Part shown: positions 4,662 through 5,708 of the stretch, one piece after another
Layout of the letters: each line of letters begins with the position of its first letter
How positions within the stretch are numbered: position 1 is the stretch's first letter
Assembly (NCBI GenBank): GCA_902795835.1
Contig: CADBNA010000242.1
Span: 1-5,708 of the forward strand
Direction: 5' to 3'
DNA: 5,708 bases
Origin: an uncultured Lachnospiraceae bacterium
GTDB lineage: Bacteria; Bacillota_A; Clostridia; Lachnospirales; Lachnospiraceae
Position numbers and translations under genes: made by a program
The notes under the pieces: generated by a model
The model's database searches: none
Told to the model about the DNA's origin: nothing
Seen by the model: the letters and a program-made list of their open reading frames with translations, nothing else

Positions 4662-5708
4662 ATGACTATCATCGAACTTAGAAACAAGCGCGCACAGAAA
4701 CTGGCTGCTGCTAAGGCGTTTCTTGAGGCCAAGCGCAATGCAGAAGGCTTCCTCTCTGAAGAGGATGATGCTGTTTATACCGGTATGGAAACTGACATCA
4801 CAAACCTCGGTAAAGAAATCAGCCGCATGGAGCGTCTGGAGACCATGGACGCAGAACTCTCCCGCCCGGTGAGCACTCCGATCACCGAGAAACCCGCCTC
4901 TCCTGTCAAGATGGATACCAAGACTGGTCGCGCTTCTGATGCCTACAATCAGGCTTTCTGGAATGTCACTCGTCGCAAGGACTCCCTGACACCGGAGATG
5001 AAAAATGCCCTGCAGGAAGGTGTGGATTCCGAGGGCGGCTACCTCGTCCCTGACGAATTCGAGCGCACTCTGGTCCAGGGCCTGAATGAGAGCACTGTGA
5101 TCCGTGCCAATGCTCATGTCATCACGACATCCAGCGGCCTGCACAAGATCCCCGTCGTAGCTTCCCACGGCTCCGCCGCATGGATCGACGAGGAAGGTGC
5201 CTATACTGAAAGCGACGATGTCTTCGGCCAGGTTCAGCTGGATGCCCATAAGGTCGGCACCATTATCAAGGTGTCCGAGGAGCTCCTCAACGATGCGGCC
5301 TTTGATCTGGAGGGCTATATCGCCTCCGAGTTTGCACGCCGTATCGGCGACAAGGAAGAAGAAGCTTTCCTTATTGGCAACGGCACCTCCAAGCCGACTG
5401 GCATCCTCAATGCTACGGGTGGTGGCGAAGTTGGCGTCACTGCTGCCAGCGCAACAACCATCACTGCTGATGAGCTGATCGACCTGTACTTCAGTCTCAA
5501 GGCTCCGTATCGCAAGAAAGCCGTATGGGTGCTGAATGATCTGACTATCAAAGTCATCCGCAAGCTGAAGGACAAAAACGACCAGTACCTGTGGCAGCCT
5601 GCCCTCCGCGACGGTGACGTTCCCACGATCCTCGGCAGGCCGTACTTCACTTCTGCCTATATGCCGGAAGCAGCTGCCGGTGCCAAGACCATCATCTTCG
5701 GTGACCTC
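4662..5708 (+). CDS. HK97-family major capsid protein with built-in scaffold domain (3' truncated)
   Basis: The frame is open to the window edge, giving the first 349 residues of the shell protein. Residues 1-65 are rich in Ala, Glu, Lys and Leu and look like a coiled coil (IELRNKRAQKLAAAKAFLEA). A Pro/Ser/Thr linker follows (about 68-90). Together these fit the delta domain that acts as internal scaffold and is cut off by the preceding protease; a cut near residues 104-118 is plausible, but the exact site is not visible. The mature fold begins near GGYLVPDEF (125-133). It continues with an E-loop and beta-rich part (HKIPVVASHGSAAWIDEEGA, 161-180), the spine-helix region KVSEELLNDAAFDLEGYI (203-220), NGTSKPTGIL (240-249) and A-domain sequence (WVLNDLTIKVI, 289-299). 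No separate scaffold gene is present. The missing part should be only the last few dozen residues. Confidence 0.97.
   Translation, partial: MTIIELRNKRAQKLAAAKAFLEAKRNAEGFLSEEDDAVYTGMETDITNLGKEISRMERLETMDAELSRPVSTPITEKPASPVKMDTKTGRASDAYNQAFWNVTRRKDSLTPEMKNALQEGVDSEGGYLVPDEFERTLVQGLNESTVIRANAHVITTSSGLHKIPVVASHGSAAWIDEEGAYTESDDVFGQVQLDAHKVGTIIKVSEELLNDAAFDLEGYIASEFARRIGDKEEEAFLIGNGTSKPTGILNATGGGEVGVTAASATTITADELIDLYFSLKAPYRKKAVWVLNDLTIKVIRKLKDKNDQYLWQPALRDGDVPTILGRPYFTSAYMPEAAAGAKTIIFGDL

Noticed and set aside
4560..5249. 229-residue open frame on the minus strand inside the capsid gene
   Set aside because: It lies antisense to an unmistakable HK97 capsid protein; its openness follows from that gene's codon use, and its sequence shows no recognisable motif.
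1..5708. CRISPR array, tRNA, insertion sequence, toxin-antitoxin or retron-like system
   Set aside because: I saw no spaced direct repeats, cloverleaf with an anticodon loop, transposase, reverse transcriptase or toxin-antitoxin pair. The head module accounts for most of the sequence.

Overview
This window is the start of the packaging and head-assembly module of a tailed phage (Caudoviricetes, HK97-type capsid), most likely a prophage or temperate siphovirus of a Bacillota host, probably a gut-type Clostridia. The host guess rests on strong purine-rich ribosome binding sites (GGAGG, AAGGAGG, AGGTGATC) before nearly every gene, moderate GC content, and TerL, portal and protease sequences of a kind I associate with Clostridia prophages. 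The host cannot be fixed from the sequence alone. No integrase, attachment site or host gene is in view, so integration is not shown.

Left part (1-1047). A truncated gene end (1-183) is followed by a weak hairpin terminator, an AT-rich gap with inverted and direct repeats, and two small genes of unknown function (355-528 and 545-820), each set by a clear ribosome binding site. From 821 to 953 there is no convincing gene. That gap can fold into a three-way-junction-like RNA (842-901) followed directly by a good intrinsic terminator (906-936). A short reading frame with an excellent ribosome binding site (954-1166) then overlaps the start of the terminase gene.

Right part (1048-5708). The order is canonical: large terminase (ATPase plus nuclease), HK97-family portal, ClpP-like head-maturation protease whose start lies inside the portal gene, and HK97-fold major capsid protein. 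The capsid gene is cut by the window edge; its first roughly 100 residues look like the built-in scaffolding (delta) domain. Portal, capsid precursor and protease build the procapsid. The protease removes the scaffold, and the terminase docks on the portal to pump and cut DNA. The genes are closely spaced on one strand, as in a single late operon.

The four head genes are ordinary for their families. The parts worth attention are the structured non-coding DNA just before terL, the terminator there with no visible promoter after it, the lack of a recognisable small-terminase gene next to terL, and the uncharacterised small genes. I did not see a new defence or mobile system, CRISPR array, tRNA or insertion sequence.
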